This document shows positions 34,649 to 42,357 of a DNA stretch of 51,815 nt, one piece after another. The notes under the pieces were generated by a model, which saw only the letters and a program-made list of their open reading frames with translations, was not told where the DNA came from and did no database searches. Both the position numbers and the translations under genes were made by a program. Every line of letters begins with the position of its first letter. Position 1 is the first letter of the stretch. The stretch comes from Candidatus Dormiibacterota bacterium (GTDB lineage Bacteria > Chloroflexota > Dormibacteria > Dormibacterales > Dormibacteraceae): NCBI GenBank assembly GCA_955652675.1, contig CATPBP010000093.1:1-51815 (forward strand). Direction: 5' to 3'.

Positions 34649-35458
34649 TCAATCCCAGAGGTTGATCTCGCGGACGTGGGGGACCCGTTCGCCGAACAGG
34701 ATCTCCGCCACCTCGCCCAGCCTGTCGGGGGTGGCTGTCACCAGCAGCTCGTGGTCGCCATCGTTGTCGCCCAGCTCGGAGCGCATCCGAGCATGGTCCA
34801 GCCTGCGCTCCACCATGGCCGCCGTGGTGGCCGCTGAGTCGACCAGCGTGAAGGCGCCGGGAAAAGCCCGGTCGATCGAACCCTTGAGCAGTGGATAGTG
34901 CGTGCAGCCGAGAACCAGGACGTCGGCCCCCAGGTCCACGATCTCGGCCAGGTCGCGGCGCAGGGCTGCCTCCGCCAGCGGGGAATCGGCCTCGCCCGCC
35001 TCGACGATGTCGACCAGCTCGGGACAGGCCTTCTGGTACACGCCGATCATGGGGTCCACCTCCTTGATGGCGTGCAGGTACTCCTGGCTCATACGCGTGC
35101 CCTCGGTGGAGATCACGCCGACAAGCCCCTTGCGAGTTGCCTCGACGGCGGCCTGGGCGCCCGGGCTGATGACGCCCACGATTGGCACATCGAAGAGCTC
35201 CCTCGCCTGGTTCAGCGCGGCGGCGGTTGCAGTGTTGCAGGCGATCACCACCAGCTTCACGTCACGAGATTCGAGGTAGCGAATGATGTCGAAGGCGAAG
35301 GTCTTGACCTCGTGCTGGTAGCGAGGGCCGTAGGGGAAGTGCAGGAGGTCGGCCACGTAGATGGTTCGTTCGAGAGGGAGCCGGTCCCTGATCGCCCGCA
35401 GGACGGTCAGGCCACCCGCGCCCGAGTCGAACACGCCGATCGGCCGCTCGTCGCCCAC
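34649..35458 (-). CDS. murI: Glutamate racemase
   Basis: Cofactor-independent racemase supplying D-glutamate for peptidoglycan. The two catalytic cysteines are Cys74 in VIACNTATA and Cys185 in VLGCTHYPLL; FDSGAGGLTVL at 10-20 and HFPYGPR bind the substrate. 269 residues. GTG 35458 has AGGAG 6 nt upstream inside the end of the response-regulator gene, only 2 nt away. Confidence 0.96.
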   Translation of the reverse strand: MGDERPIGVFDSGAGGLTVLRAIRDRLPLERTIYVADLLHFPYGPRYQHEVKTFAFDIIRYLESRDVKLVVIACNTATAAALNQARELFDVPIVGVISPGAQAAVEATRKGLVGVISTEGTRMSQEYLHAIKEVDPMIGVYQKACPELVDIVEAGEADSPLAEAALRRDLAEIVDLGADVLVLGCTHYPLLKGSIDRAFPGAFTLVDSAATTAAMVERRLDHARMRSELGDNDGDHELLVTATPDRLGEVAEILFGERVPHVREINLWD

Positions 35459-35460
35459 CT

Positions 35461-36138
35461 TCAGCTCCTCGGCGAAAGCCGATAGCCGAGACCGGGTACC
35501 GCCTCCAGCGAGACCCCGCTGTTTCCCCGATCCTGGAGCTTGCGCCGCAGGCGCTGCACGTGGGCGTCTACGGAATGGTGGTCGACCTCGGCCAGATAGC
35601 CCCAGACCTTGTCCAGCAGCTGGGAACGGGTGAGGACCCGGCCGGGGTTGGCCGCCAGCAGGGTCAGCAGGTTGAACTCGGTCAGCGTGAGCTTGACCTC
35701 GCTCTCCCCCACCCGCACTCTGCGGCCCTCGCCGTCGATCTCCACGTCGCCCACCCTGACCACGCCGGGGCGCGAACCGGGGGTCACCATCCGGGATCGC
35801 CGGAGGTGGGCCCGCAGGCGAGCGGTCAGCTCGCGCGCATCGAAGGGCTTGGTGATGTAGTCGTCAGCCCCGACTTCGAGGCCCACGACCACGTCGACCT
35901 TCGCCGTCCGTCCCGTCAGCAGCACGATGGGACAGATCGCGCCCTGGCGCCGCAGCTCACGGCAGACCTCTATGCCGCTGAGGTCGGGAAGGACCCAGTC
36001 GAGGAGGAGCACATCGGGCTCGCTGCTGGTTGCCATCTCCAGCGCCTGGCTTCCGGTGGATGCCTCGATCACGTCATAGCCTTCCAACCGGCACACCTCG
36101 CCGACGATGGCTCGCACCGCGCCATCGTCTTCGACCAC
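35461..36138 (-). CDS. OmpR/PhoB-type response regulator
   Basis: Receiver domain (1-110) with acid pocket Glu3-Asp4-Asp5, phospho-acceptor Asp47 in LLLDWVLPD, Thr75 and Lys97 (YITKPFD), then a winged-helix DNA-binding domain (about 125-222) with HSVDAHVQRLRRKL and a C-terminal LEAVPGLGYRL. No histidine kinase is adjacent. GTG 36138, with AGGG 5 nt upstream, is the only start between the preceding stop (36178) and the domain; it clips about three residues from the first beta strand, since RRVLV is encoded just upstream without a start codon. Confidence 0.92.
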   Translation of the reverse strand: MVEDDGAVRAIVGEVCRLEGYDVIEASTGSQALEMATSSEPDVLLLDWVLPDLSGIEVCRELRRQGAICPIVLLTGRTAKVDVVVGLEVGADDYITKPFDARELTARLRAHLRRSRMVTPGSRPGVVRVGDVEIDGEGRRVRVGESEVKLTLTEFNLLTLLAANPGRVLTRSQLLDKVWGYLAEVDHHSVDAHVQRLRRKLQDRGNSGVSLEAVPGLGYRLSPRS

Positions 36139-36177
36139 GAGAACCCTACGGCGCCGCGGGGGATCCGTCGGCCTGCC

Positions 36178-36492
36178 TCAGCGACCTGGCGGCAGGAAGC
36201 CGACCGGCCGCGACTCGCGGTTCTGGTCCTTGGGGCGGCGAAGGAGGATCGCGTGCCGATCGCCGGCGCCGATGATCTCCACCAGGTCCCATCCCTCAGC
36301 CGAGGCCTTGGTCAGCTGCTCCGCAAGCGTGGAGCCGTCCACCACCTCGGCCACCGTGACCAGCTGGGTCCGGTACTCGAACTCGCGGCCGGGCGTGGAG
36401 ACCGCCGGCATCATCGTCGCCGTCGCGGAGGCAGGGGTCTCCGGGCTCGGCTCTTCTTCCGGATCTGGTTCTTCTTCTGAACGGGCGCGCAT
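36178..36492 (-). CDS. Small DUF4177-like protein
   Basis: 104 residues: an acidic, low-complexity N-terminus (EEEPDPEEEPSPETP) and a compact C-terminal domain from about 37 (FEYRTQLVTV, then LAEQLTKASAEGWDLVEII, then RHAILLRRP). This strand-helix-strand pattern with AEGWDLV resembles DUF4177 proteins of unknown function. First gene of the response regulator-murI-tat-rph-rdgB run. ATG 36492. Confidence 0.7.
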   Translation of the reverse strand: MRARSEEEPDPEEEPSPETPASATATMMPAVSTPGREFEYRTQLVTVAEVVDGSTLAEQLTKASAEGWDLVEIIGAGDRHAILLRRPKDQNRESRPVGFLPPGR

Positions 36493-36565
36493 CGTCAGGA
36501 ATCTTAAGTCGCCCGCCCCCTGGAACGCGTCCGGACCCGGGACCGCGCCGCCAGGGCGATGAAGA

Positions 36566-36647
36566 TGCGGGTGGTGGGACTCGAACCCACACGCTGCAAA
36601 GCCCGACTTTTTAAGAGTCGTGCGTCTACCGTTTCCGCCACACCCGC
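36566..36647 (-). tRNA. tRNA-Leu (UAA anticodon)
   Basis: Minus strand: acceptor GCGGGTG/CACCCGC, anticodon stem CGACT/AGTCG with loop CTTAAAA (anticodon TAA), a long variable arm typical of leucine tRNAs (GGCTTTGCAGCGT region) and T-arm with GGTTCGAGT. 82 nt; CCA is not encoded. Confidence 0.95.
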
Positions 36648-36656
36648 CCGGAATCT

Positions 36657-37655
36657 CTAGACGAAAGGCTGCGATACACGCTCCATCCGGTCAAGGTGCT
36701 CCTGTCCCAGCCCGACGCCAAAGGCGCCGAGGCTGTCGTCGATCTGCTCCGGCCGAGACGCGCCGACGATGGGGGCCGTAACCCCAGGCCGGCTCAGAAG
36801 CCAGGCCAGGGCGACCTGGGCCGGGGTGGCCCCCAGCTCGTGAGCCACCTCCACGACGGCCTCCGCCACCTCGAACATCTGGTCCGACCAGTACCGCTCC
36901 CGATACATCCGGCCGTACTCGCCGAGGGCGAACCGGGAGGCCTCGGGCGGGTTGTCGCCGCGACGGTATTTGCCGGTCAGCATGCCAGCCCCCAGCGGGT
37001 TGTAGGGCACCACGCCGATACCGCTCTCCAGGCAGAGAGGGAGCAGGTCCCGCTCCGGCGAGCGGGCGAGGAGGTTGTAGCGCGGCTGCAGCACCGTGAT
37101 CCTGGCCAGCCGCCGCTCCGCCGCGATGGAGATGGCAAGGCCGAGCTGCGCGGCCTCGAAGTTGGAGAGTCCGATGTAGTGCACCTTCCCGGCGTCGACC
37201 AGGCGGTCCAGGGCCTCGAGGGTCTCCTCCAGCGGTGCCTGCAGGTCCGAGTGGTGCATGTAGAAGATGTCCAGCCGGTCTCGGTCCAGACGCCGGAGCG
37301 AGGCCTCGCAGGCCTCGATCACGTGCTTTCGCCCGCCCCCCAGGTCGTTGGAGCCGGGGCCGACCCTCGCGGCGCACTTGCTCGCCAGCACGCAGGACCG
37401 CCGGCCGCGGCTCTTGATCCACCTCCCCACGATCTCCTCGGTGCGTCCGGCGGTCTCCAGTGAGGGAGGTACGGGGTAGGCGTCGGCGGTGTCCAAGAAG
37501 TCGATACCCCCGTCCCAGGCGCGATCCATTACTGAGAAGGCCGCCGCCTCATCCACCTGGGAGCCGAAGATCATGGTCCCAAGGCAAAGCCGGCTCACGC
37601 GCAGGCCGCTCCGCCCCAGGTTGACGACGGGCGGGCTACCCCCGGGCGTAGTCAT
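36657..37655 (-). CDS. Aldo/keto reductase
   Basis: 332-residue (beta/alpha)8 oxidoreductase using NADPH. The catalytic set is Asp55, Tyr60, Lys93 and His134 or His135 (in FYMHHSD). Near the end, APIVGASRPEQIDDSLGAF is the cofactor phosphate-binding part. It belongs to the YajO/Tas-like group acting on aldehydes or sugars; the substrate is not predictable. ATG 37655 has GAGG 5 nt upstream; an open frame continues 37 codons further but without support. It overlaps the dehydrogenase gene upstream by 20 nt. Confidence 0.9.
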   Translation of the reverse strand: MTTPGGSPPVVNLGRSGLRVSRLCLGTMIFGSQVDEAAAFSVMDRAWDGGIDFLDTADAYPVPPSLETAGRTEEIVGRWIKSRGRRSCVLASKCAARVGPGSNDLGGGRKHVIEACEASLRRLDRDRLDIFYMHHSDLQAPLEETLEALDRLVDAGKVHYIGLSNFEAAQLGLAISIAAERRLARITVLQPRYNLLARSPERDLLPLCLESGIGVVPYNPLGAGMLTGKYRRGDNPPEASRFALGEYGRMYRERYWSDQMFEVAEAVVEVAHELGATPAQVALAWLLSRPGVTAPIVGASRPEQIDDSLGAFGVGLGQEHLDRMERVSQPFV

Positions 37656-38496
37656 GGAAACCTCGCCCCGTCTTTCGGCCCAGCTCACCGCGTTCGACCA
37701 TCTCTTTGAGCACTGTCGGAGCGCCTGGTCCGCCCTCCAGCTTACGCCGGTCCTCGCGCGCCCCATAGAAGATGTCGAGCCCGCTGAAGTCCAGCAGCTC
37801 GAAGGGCCCCATCGGCCAGTTCAGCCCCTTCTTCACCGCAACATCGATGTCTTCGGCGGAGGCGTAGCCCTCCTCCAGGAGGTGCAGCGCTTCCTCGGCA
37901 GCCGCGAAGAGGATGCGGTTGACGATGAAGCCGTGGATCTCCTTGTTCATCACCACCGGCACCCGGCCGATGCTGCGCACGAATTCGACTGCCGTGTCCA
38001 CCGTCTGATCGGCCGTGCGGGGCCCCCGGACCACCTCGCAGAGCTCCATCACGGTCACCGGGTGGAAGAAGTGCATGTTGCAGCATTGCTCGGGCCGGTC
38101 GGTCTGCTCGGCTAGACGCGAGATGGCGATCGTGCTCGAGTTGGAAGCGAGCACCGCCTCCGGTGGCGCGTGCAGGTTCAGCTGCCTCCAGACCCCCTGC
38201 TTGGCGCCCAGATCCTCGAACACCGCCTCGATCACCATCCCTGCTCCCGAGAGCGCCTCCAGATCGGTGGCGGGCTGGATCCGGTCCAGCGCGGTCTGGG
38301 CGCGATCCGCGGTCAGACGGCCCTTCTCGACCCCCCGCCAGACCAGTTTCTCGTTCTGCTCCCTGGCCTTCACCAGCTGCTCAGGGCTGGAGTCGATGAG
38401 GACGATCTCGTAGAGGCCGCTGTACGCGGTCTGCAGGGCGATCTGTGAGCCCATCGTTCCAGCTCCGACCACCGCCAGCTTTTCGAATGGCGCCAT
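37636..38496 (-). CDS. 3-hydroxyacyl-CoA (3-hydroxybutyryl-CoA) dehydrogenase
   Basis: 286-residue NAD-dependent enzyme of beta-oxidation or butyrate/PHB-type metabolism. Rossmann GAGTMG at 11-16, Asp35 for NAD, Ser120, His142 in MHFFHP, Glu154 and Asn193 in the catalytic region. It contains only the dehydrogenase, not a fused hydratase. ATG 38496 with GGGGAG 6 nt upstream is chosen over the longer open frame. Probably co-transcribed with the aldo/keto reductase downstream. Confidence 0.93.
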   Translation of the reverse strand: MAPFEKLAVVGAGTMGSQIALQTAYSGLYEIVLIDSSPEQLVKAREQNEKLVWRGVEKGRLTADRAQTALDRIQPATDLEALSGAGMVIEAVFEDLGAKQGVWRQLNLHAPPEAVLASNSSTIAISRLAEQTDRPEQCCNMHFFHPVTVMELCEVVRGPRTADQTVDTAVEFVRSIGRVPVVMNKEIHGFIVNRILFAAAEEALHLLEEGYASAEDIDVAVKKGLNWPMGPFELLDFSGLDIFYGAREDRRKLEGGPGAPTVLKEMVERGELGRKTGRGFHDYARG

Positions 38497-38647
38497 CGCG
38501 AACTCCCCAGCTGAAATTTCGCCGACTGAGCACCAGCCGGGTTCGACGCCTGGTCGAGCTCCGGCCGCACCCCGGAGGATACCCGCGGGCCGGGCGGCGT
38601 TCCCGGCCGCGCAGGTCCGCGGCGACCTCCCCCATCCTTGAAACGGG

Positions 38648-38959
38648 ATGCGGGTGAGCATGAAGCGCTTCGAGGCCGCCGTGCAGGCCGCGATCGACGC
38701 GATCCCGCCGGGCTTCCAGCCCTACCTTGACGAGATCGAGTTCGTGGTGGCCGAGCGCTCCCCCGAGGGCCTGCTCGGCCTCTATGAGGGACCTGGCGCG
38801 CTGGAGGCCGGCGGCTACCCGGCCAGGGTCACGGTCTTCAAAGCCTCCCACGAGGCGGCCGCCGAGACCTGGGAAGACCTGGTCGACGAGGTCCGCCGGA
38901 CCGTCCTGCACGAGGTGGGCCACCACTTCCTGATGGAAGAAGGCGACCTTCCCTACTGA
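38648..38959 (+). CDS. Small metallopeptidase of the zincin (PF06262-like) family
   Basis: 103 residues with the zinc motif HEVGHHF (89-95) in a C-terminal helix. The protein is the size of the minimal bacterial zincins, in which a third ligand follows; EEGDLPY at the end is in keeping. Function in the family is not well defined. ATG 38648; ATG 38660 is an alternative. Divergent from the dehydrogenase gene. Confidence 0.85.
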   Translation: MRVSMKRFEAAVQAAIDAIPPGFQPYLDEIEFVVAERSPEGLLGLYEGPGALEAGGYPARVTVFKASHEAAAETWEDLVDEVRRTVLHEVGHHFLMEEGDLPY

Positions 38960-38986
38960 GCGAGCGGTGCGGCGGCCCAGTTCAAA

Positions 38987-39007
38987 GCGGAGTCTTTTGG
39001 GCTCCGC
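38987..39007. terminator. Hairpin between convergent genes
   Basis: GCGGAG (38987-38992) pairs with CTCCGC (39002-39007) over a loop containing TCTTTTGGG, between the mini-zincin (plus) and the membrane protein gene (minus). There is no terminal T-run, so activity is uncertain. Confidence 0.4.
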
Positions 39008-39010
39008 CTC

Positions 39011-39466
39011 TCACCTGGACCGTCTCGGCCTCTCGCCGGAGGCGAGCCGCAATTTCCGGGATGAGGAGGCCGTTTCCTGGGCGGCAACCTCGCTCGGCGC
39101 GCCGTTCTCCACGTCGACCTCGGTGCCTTCCCCGTAGCGGTTGAAGAGGGCCACAAACAGGGCTGTCCCCAGCGCCCCGGCCAGTGCGCTCAGGCCGCCC
39201 ACCACGAGGCCGCAGAGAGGGACCACGTACCACCACCCGGCCTGTACGGACTGAAGCAGGCCGACCTGCTCTCCGAGCGGCAGCAGGTCGTTGGTGACGC
39301 CCAGCGTGAAGGCGAGCTGGCGCTGCCAGTCGAGCAGCGCTCCGGCGATCCAGGTCGTCAGGGCTCCCAGCACGCAGCCCACGAACAGCCCCACCACGAA
39401 TCCGGTGACCGCGCCGGTGGCGAGGCCCAGCCGCAGCGAGACGCGACGCAGCCGGACGGTTGTCAC
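39011..39466 (-). CDS. Membrane protein, DUF3566-like topology
   Basis: 151 residues. Two long hydrophobic segments (about 10-38, with GLATGAVTGFVVGLFVGCVLG, and about 80-115, with YVVPLCGLVVGGLSALAGAL) flank a soluble loop, and a polar tail of about 35 residues ends in RRSR. The start is GTG 39466, sharing GTGA with the stop of the glycosidase gene, so the two are coupled. The pattern recalls DUF3566 membrane proteins of actinobacteria, but the match is by topology only. Confidence 0.65.
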   Translation of the reverse strand: MTTVRLRRVSLRLGLATGAVTGFVVGLFVGCVLGALTTWIAGALLDWQRQLAFTLGVTNDLLPLGEQVGLLQSVQAGWWYVVPLCGLVVGGLSALAGALGTALFVALFNRYGEGTEVDVENGAPSEVAAQETASSSRKLRLASGERPRRSR

Positions 39467-41652
39467 GCCGCCCGCGTCCGCCGACGGCTCATGGTCAGGA
39501 GCAGAACCAGCCCGGCGACCAGAAGAACAGGAATACCCAGGGCGTAGACCGTCAAGGCCAGCAGCCTGGCTGGGGCGCCCGTCTGGCCGAGCGGGATGCC
39601 CTGGCCGCCTGAGACGATCCCCTCCTGGGCGCCTCGGCCAGCGCTCCCCGAGGTCGAGGTCGCCGCGTAGGCCGACGCCACCAGGGCTTGCACCGGCCGG
39701 GCTGAACCGTCGGGCCGGTAGAGCCCGAACCGTTCCGTTTCCAGCCCGGGTCGTTCGGTCCAGTAGTCGTCCAGGCTCCACCACACGGCCGCTCCCACGT
39801 AGCCGTCAGGCTGCAGATCCTGCAAAGGCTCGATCGCCGAGTAGGTGACCTTGAAGACCTGTGCCTGCGTCTGCTCCTCTTCCGGCGAATCGGCCCAGCG
39901 CCCGAACTCCAGGATCATGATGGGCTTGGTGGGGTAGGTCCGGTGGGCGCGGTCGAGCGCGCGCTGGATCTTGCCGATGTCCAGGTCACCGCCGTAGAAG
40001 ACGCCGTAGTAGAACGTGTAGCCGGCCACGTCCAGCGGTGCGCTGGTGGGGTCCGCGGGGTCGGATCCGTAGGCCGCTTGGCCGGTCAGACGGGTGCCGT
40101 CCAGCTTTCTGTCGAGGTCCCGAAGCGTAGTCAACGCCGATACGCGCTCGCCAACACCCTGCGATTCGTTGCTCAGTCCGTGGAACAGGACCGAGGGCCT
40201 GTCGAAGTCGCGCAGGAGCATCTCGGCCAGCATCTGCTGCGGGATTCCTCGTTGCATGGCCACCAGGAAGGTCTCCGGGGTGTAGTGGTAGAGCGGGATC
40301 TCCTCCCAGAGCGCGAAACCCAGGCGATCGGCGAGCATAGGCAGCAGGGCGTTGGGCGGCGTGTGGTCGTCTCTGATCAGGTCGGCGTTGACGCCGCGCG
40401 CCTGCGTCAGCTTGTCATAGAGTTCGCCGGCGGCGGTCACTGGACCTCCCGCTGGGCGGCCGCTGGAAGACGGCGACGAGCGTTCGTCGTGGGTGGCCAC
40501 GCCGTGGAACGCAACCGGGGTGCCGTTCAATAGCAGGCGCGGCGCTGTCGGATCCACCTTGATCTGGCGCAGGCCGAAGCTCTCGTAGAGCTCGTCTTTG
40601 ATGACCTCGCTGGAAATGAGGAACACGTGGAGCACGTAGAGCGCCGGCCGCGCCGGAGTCCAGAGGACGGGATTCCTGACGGCGAAAGGCGCGTCCACGC
40701 GGCGGACCGCTCCAGCGGGGAGCCCGCCCAGGTCCAGCGTCCGGCTCAGCACCGGCTCCGCCCCCTTGACGACCAGGGCTTTCGGATCCGGGTTGAGGAC
40801 GTTGCCCTGGTTCACCGCCGCGGGCAGCACGTCGACCTGAAGCGTGACGGCGTCCACGGTCGGGCCCTGGTTGTGCGCCACCACGAAGACGTCTGCGCCG
40901 TCCAGGTGGGGCACGACGTCCGCTCGGACCGCTGCCAGGTCCGGCTGAGCCTCGAGCCAGACGCGACCTGTAATCCCGCCGTACTCCCACCAGTCGGTCA
41001 GGCCCCAGGGGATCAGGTCGATGCGCGCTCCCAGCTCCGTCCGATTGATTCTGACCAGAAGAGTGTTGGAAGCTCCTTTGCGCAGCGCGTCCCCCGGGTC
41101 GAAGGCGAAGGGGGTGGTGCCACCCTCGTGGTAGCCGAGGTAGCGTCCGTTCAGCCAGACGTCGGCCAGGTAATTCGCCGATCCGAACTTGAGCGAGGCT
41201 CGTTCCGGCCAGGTCTCGGGGACCTGGAACGTCTTCCGGTACCAGGCGACTGTGGTGCGGCTGGACGGCGGCAGGTCGAAGGTACCCGGCACCTGCGAGG
41301 TCGACCAGCGGCTGTCGTCGAAGTTGTCCTTCAGACGGTCCCCCGCCTCGGCCGTCAGCCTGGTCAGGGTCTGATGGCGGTCGTTGAAGGAGAAGGTATC
41401 GGTGAGTTCGGTTCCTTGGAAGCGCCAGGCTCCGTCGAGGTCGAGTCGCGTGCGGGGCTGGACCCCGAATTCCGGCACCGGCTGCCCGTTCTGGAAGGCG
41501 ACGGGCCCCCCGTCGACCTGGCTTACCTCGAGCGTTGGCTTGAGGGTGGCGTGCTGCGCGGGCTGCGAGCTGCAGCCGGCCAGACAGATGCCGACGAGCA
41601 GAAGCGTGGCCAGCCCGGCCGCTAGTCGCCTCTCCATCGGACGTACAAGCAT
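39463..41652 (-). CDS. Glycoside hydrolase family 2 protein, lipoprotein-like
   Basis: About 729 residues. The N-terminus is a lipoprotein signal with lipobox LAGC (Cys27 from ATG 41652). Family 2 domains follow: jelly-roll sugar-binding (about 70-235, WYRKTFQVPETW, WLNGRYLGYHEGG), an immunoglobulin-like domain, and a TIM barrel with acid/base Asn495-Glu496 (GLSNES) and nucleophile Glu582 (ILEFG). It ends with one membrane helix (about 697-720) and SRRRTR. Having both a lipobox and a C-terminal membrane helix is unusual. A beta-glucuronidase or beta-galactosidase-like activity is likely; the sugar is unknown. Start could also be TTG 41661 or ATG 41637; none has a ribosome site. Confidence 0.88.
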   Translation of the reverse strand: MLVRPMERRLAAGLATLLLVGICLAGCSSQPAQHATLKPTLEVSQVDGGPVAFQNGQPVPEFGVQPRTRLDLDGAWRFQGTELTDTFSFNDRHQTLTRLTAEAGDRLKDNFDDSRWSTSQVPGTFDLPPSSRTTVAWYRKTFQVPETWPERASLKFGSANYLADVWLNGRYLGYHEGGTTPFAFDPGDALRKGASNTLLVRINRTELGARIDLIPWGLTDWWEYGGITGRVWLEAQPDLAAVRADVVPHLDGADVFVVAHNQGPTVDAVTLQVDVLPAAVNQGNVLNPDPKALVVKGAEPVLSRTLDLGGLPAGAVRRVDAPFAVRNPVLWTPARPALYVLHVFLISSEVIKDELYESFGLRQIKVDPTAPRLLLNGTPVAFHGVATHDERSSPSSSGRPAGGPVTAAGELYDKLTQARGVNADLIRDDHTPPNALLPMLADRLGFALWEEIPLYHYTPETFLVAMQRGIPQQMLAEMLLRDFDRPSVLFHGLSNESQGVGERVSALTTLRDLDRKLDGTRLTGQAAYGSDPADPTSAPLDVAGYTFYYGVFYGGDLDIGKIQRALDRAHRTYPTKPIMILEFGRWADSPEEEQTQAQVFKVTYSAIEPLQDLQPDGYVGAAVWWSLDDYWTERPGLETERFGLYRPDGSARPVQALVASAYAATSTSGSAGRGAQEGIVSGGQGIPLGQTGAPARLLALTVYALGIPVLLVAGLVLLLTMSRRRTRAA

Positions 41653-41733
41653 GGGGCACAAAAGGGCCGTACGGCCATCGGCAGGTGTTCTACCGAGATT
41701 GGACTCCAGCCCAGCTCCTTGGGCGGTGGCTGG

Positions 41734-42204
41734 TCAGCCCAGGCGCCAGAAGGCCCGGTCCCAGAGCACGAGGGGCTCCCCCTCCTCTCTCCCGGCGGCG
41801 ACCACCTCGCCCAGCGCCACGTCGTGGTCACCGGCTCCGACGAGGTCGCGAAGCTCGCACTCGAACCAGGCGATGCAGCCAGCCACCAATGGCAGGCCGT
41901 TGCCGCCGAGCCGGTGAGGAACGTCTCGCCAGCCGGGGTCAACCAGGGGTGCGCGACCGGCGAACCGCTCCGCCAGGAACTCCTGCCCCCGCTCCAGGAC
42001 GCTGAGGTTGAATGCCCCCCTGTCGGCGACCGCCTGCCGGGTCTGACTGAGGCTGTCCAGGCAGACCAGCAGGAGCGGCGGCTCCAGGGAGGCGGAGGTG
42101 AAGCTGGTGGCTGCCAGCGCGTAGTAGCGGCCTTCAGTCCCCGTGCTCACCACGGCCACGCCGGCCGGCACGGCCGCCATCGCCTCTCGGAACCGTTCTT
42201 GCAC
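41734..42204 (-). CDS. Flavin reductase-like domain protein
   Basis: 156-residue flavin reductase-like protein that would reduce FMN or FAD with NAD(P)H, often to supply a monooxygenase. Typical parts: AAVPAGVAVVST, YYALAATSFTSASLEPPLLLVCL (flavin-binding), AFNLSVLERGQEFLAERFAG and the late AGDHDVALGEV. No partner monooxygenase is nearby. GTG 42204. Confidence 0.88.
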   Translation of the reverse strand: MQERFREAMAAVPAGVAVVSTGTEGRYYALAATSFTSASLEPPLLLVCLDSLSQTRQAVADRGAFNLSVLERGQEFLAERFAGRAPLVDPGWRDVPHRLGGNGLPLVAGCIAWFECELRDLVGAGDHDVALGEVVAAGREEGEPLVLWDRAFWRLG

Positions 42205-42254
42205 GCCAGGAGGCTAAGCCAAGCGAGGGTAGAATCTCTGTGGTTCAGCGCAGG

Positions 42255-42328
42255 GGCGACGTAGCCAAGTGGTAAGGCAGAGCTCTGCAAAAGCTCCATC
42301 CCCAGTTCGATTCTGGGCGTCGCCTCCA
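42255..42328 (+). tRNA. tRNA-Cys (GCA anticodon)
   Basis: Acceptor GGCGACG/CGTCGCC, D-arm GCC/GGC, anticodon stem GAGCT/AGCTC with loop CTGCAAA (anticodon GCA), T-arm CCCAG-TTCGATT-CTGGG, discriminator T (U73, an identity element of tRNA-Cys). CCA is encoded; 74 nt. Confidence 0.96.
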
Positions 42329-42357
42329 GCCGGCGCTCTTTGCAGCAGGAGGACAGC

